A stretch of DNA of 12,506 bases from JBBSWA01 sp038046485 (GTDB lineage Archaea > Nanobdellota > Nanobdellia > Woesearchaeales > SM23-78). The DNA lies in contig JBBSWA010000029.1 of NCBI GenBank assembly GCA_038046485.1, positions 1 through 12,506 of the forward strand. The letters are read 5' to 3'. The position numbers and the translations under genes are program-made. The notes under the pieces are model-generated. The model was not told the DNA's origin, searched no databases, and was given only the letters and a program-made list of their open reading frames with translations. This document shows positions 11,866 through 12,506 of the stretch, piece after piece (the stretch's first letter is position 1; the number at the start of each line of letters is the position of its first letter).

Positions 11866-12465
11866 TTAAATTATGAGGCCTCTACTTTCGTATTCAGCTT
11901 TCATCGCTCTAGGATCTACTCCTGCTAGGTGGTCGGCAATAGCCCTGTCGTATCGAGCGGTATGGTCAAATACTTTTCCGGCCAATGCAAATCGTTGAGC
12001 TAACGTGGTGACTCCTCCATTTTTTCGAAGATCCACTAAGAACGTTTGATAATCGGCGGGGTCGACTAATACGGCACAACTGTGATGATTCTTTGCTCCT
12101 GCGCGAAGCATGGCTGGACCACCGATGTCTATATTACCTCGGGCGTGTTCGAAGGTGGCGCCAGGTTCGGCAATGACAGTTCCGAAAGGGTATAAATTAT
12201 TGACGAGCAGGTCGAAAAAGACGCCACCACCCATAGTAGCTAAATATTGTTGGTGTGCAGGATTGCTTCGCTCTCCTAATAAACCTGCGTGGAGTTTGGG
12301 TGTTAATGTTTTGACAAGGCCTCCTTCCATTTCAGGTACCTCTGTGAATCGTTCTACTGCAATTAGATTTGCAGTGGCATTTGATCCTAACGCTTTCTCT
12401 AAAGCTGTATAGGTGCCTCCAGTAGAATAAAACATAACTTGAGGGTTGATTGTGCTGTGTTGCAT
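11866..12465 (-). CDS. purH: IMP cyclohydrolase (N-terminal PurH domain), short at the N-terminus
   Basis: The enzyme closes the ring of FAICAR to give IMP, the last step of de novo purine synthesis. The 199 aa match the MGS-like cyclohydrolase domain of PurH. Motifs are STGGT (14-18), PEMEGGLVKTLTPKLHAGLL (44-63), NNLYPF (89-94), NIDIGGPAML (111-120) and RAGAKNH (121-127) with the key K125. The usual first strand with the SVSDKTG loop, which contributes to substrate phosphate binding, is absent. The frame upstream of the ATG reads SLRNQNLKKEVI back to a TAA (12504-12502) and does not supply it. AAGGAAG lies 5-6 nt before the ATG, a Shine-Dalgarno-like start unlike the leaderless genes elsewhere in the window. 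Confidence 0.9.
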   Translation of the reverse strand: MQHSTINPQVMFYSTGGTYTALEKALGSNATANLIAVERFTEVPEMEGGLVKTLTPKLHAGLLGERSNPAHQQYLATMGGGVFFDLLVNNLYPFGTVIAEPGATFEHARGNIDIGGPAMLRAGAKNHHSCAVLVDPADYQTFLVDLRKNGGVTTLAQRFALAGKVFDHTARYDRAIADHLAGVDPRAMKAEYESRGLII

Positions 12466-12506
12466 AATTACTTCCTTTTTAAGATTTTGATTTCTAAGAC
12501 TTTAAG

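Overview
The window is archaeal chromosomal DNA. The evidence is the pairing of a Nop5/Nop56/58 protein with an archaeal-length fibrillarin (the C/D-box RNA methylation machine), a Dim1/KsgA enzyme, a tRNA-Ala without an encoded CCA, and TATA boxes about 26 nt upstream of start codons, which points to largely leaderless mRNAs. The compact genes, several unrecognised proteins and almost absent convergent spacers would suit a small-genome (possibly DPANN-type) archaeon, but the lineage is a guess.

Layout. 1-172: promoter side of nop5, with a hairpin, two CCTATAGG palindromes and a puzzling reverse-strand reading. 173-1390 (+): Nop5. 1394-2644 (-): unknown coiled-coil protein. 2784-3164 (+): small four-helix membrane protein. 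3175-3321: four consecutive hairpins, then fibrillarin (3358-4038, +). 4039-4821 (-): unknown protein, divergent from an E1-like (ThiF/MoeB/HesA) adenylyltransferase (4935-5957, +) across a 26-nt palindrome. 5969-6469 (-): Janus/Ocnus (phosphohistidine phosphatase)-like protein, divergent from a GH15/phosphorylase-kinase-like glucan enzyme (6580-7584, +). 7581-8285 (-): Dim1/KsgA, preceded on its own strand by a second four-hairpin element (8319-8460). 8463-10389 (-): three-gene operon (PBECR/RelE-like small protein, tandem DUF2283 protein, MFS transporter). 10507-10613 (-): tRNA-Ala(CGC) with an intron-like insertion in the D-loop, followed by a terminator hairpin that copies the tRNA acceptor stem. 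10652-12465 (-): split purH (separate IMP cyclohydrolase and AICAR transformylase genes).

How the genes relate. Nop5 and fibrillarin act together in guide-RNA-directed 2'-O-methylation, and Dim1 dimethylates 16S rRNA, so the window holds part of the ribosome/tRNA maturation set. The two purH-derived genes make the last two steps of IMP synthesis. The small-protein/DUF2283 pair looks like a toxin-antitoxin-type module with a transporter attached.

The most unusual feature is the pair of about 140-145-nt four-hairpin elements. They share helix order, spacing and end sequences but differ by compensating changes in their stems. Both sit in the same orientation directly upstream of the promoter of an RNA methyltransferase gene (fibrillarin, dim1). 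The third helix also has a relative in the hairpin behind the tRNA.
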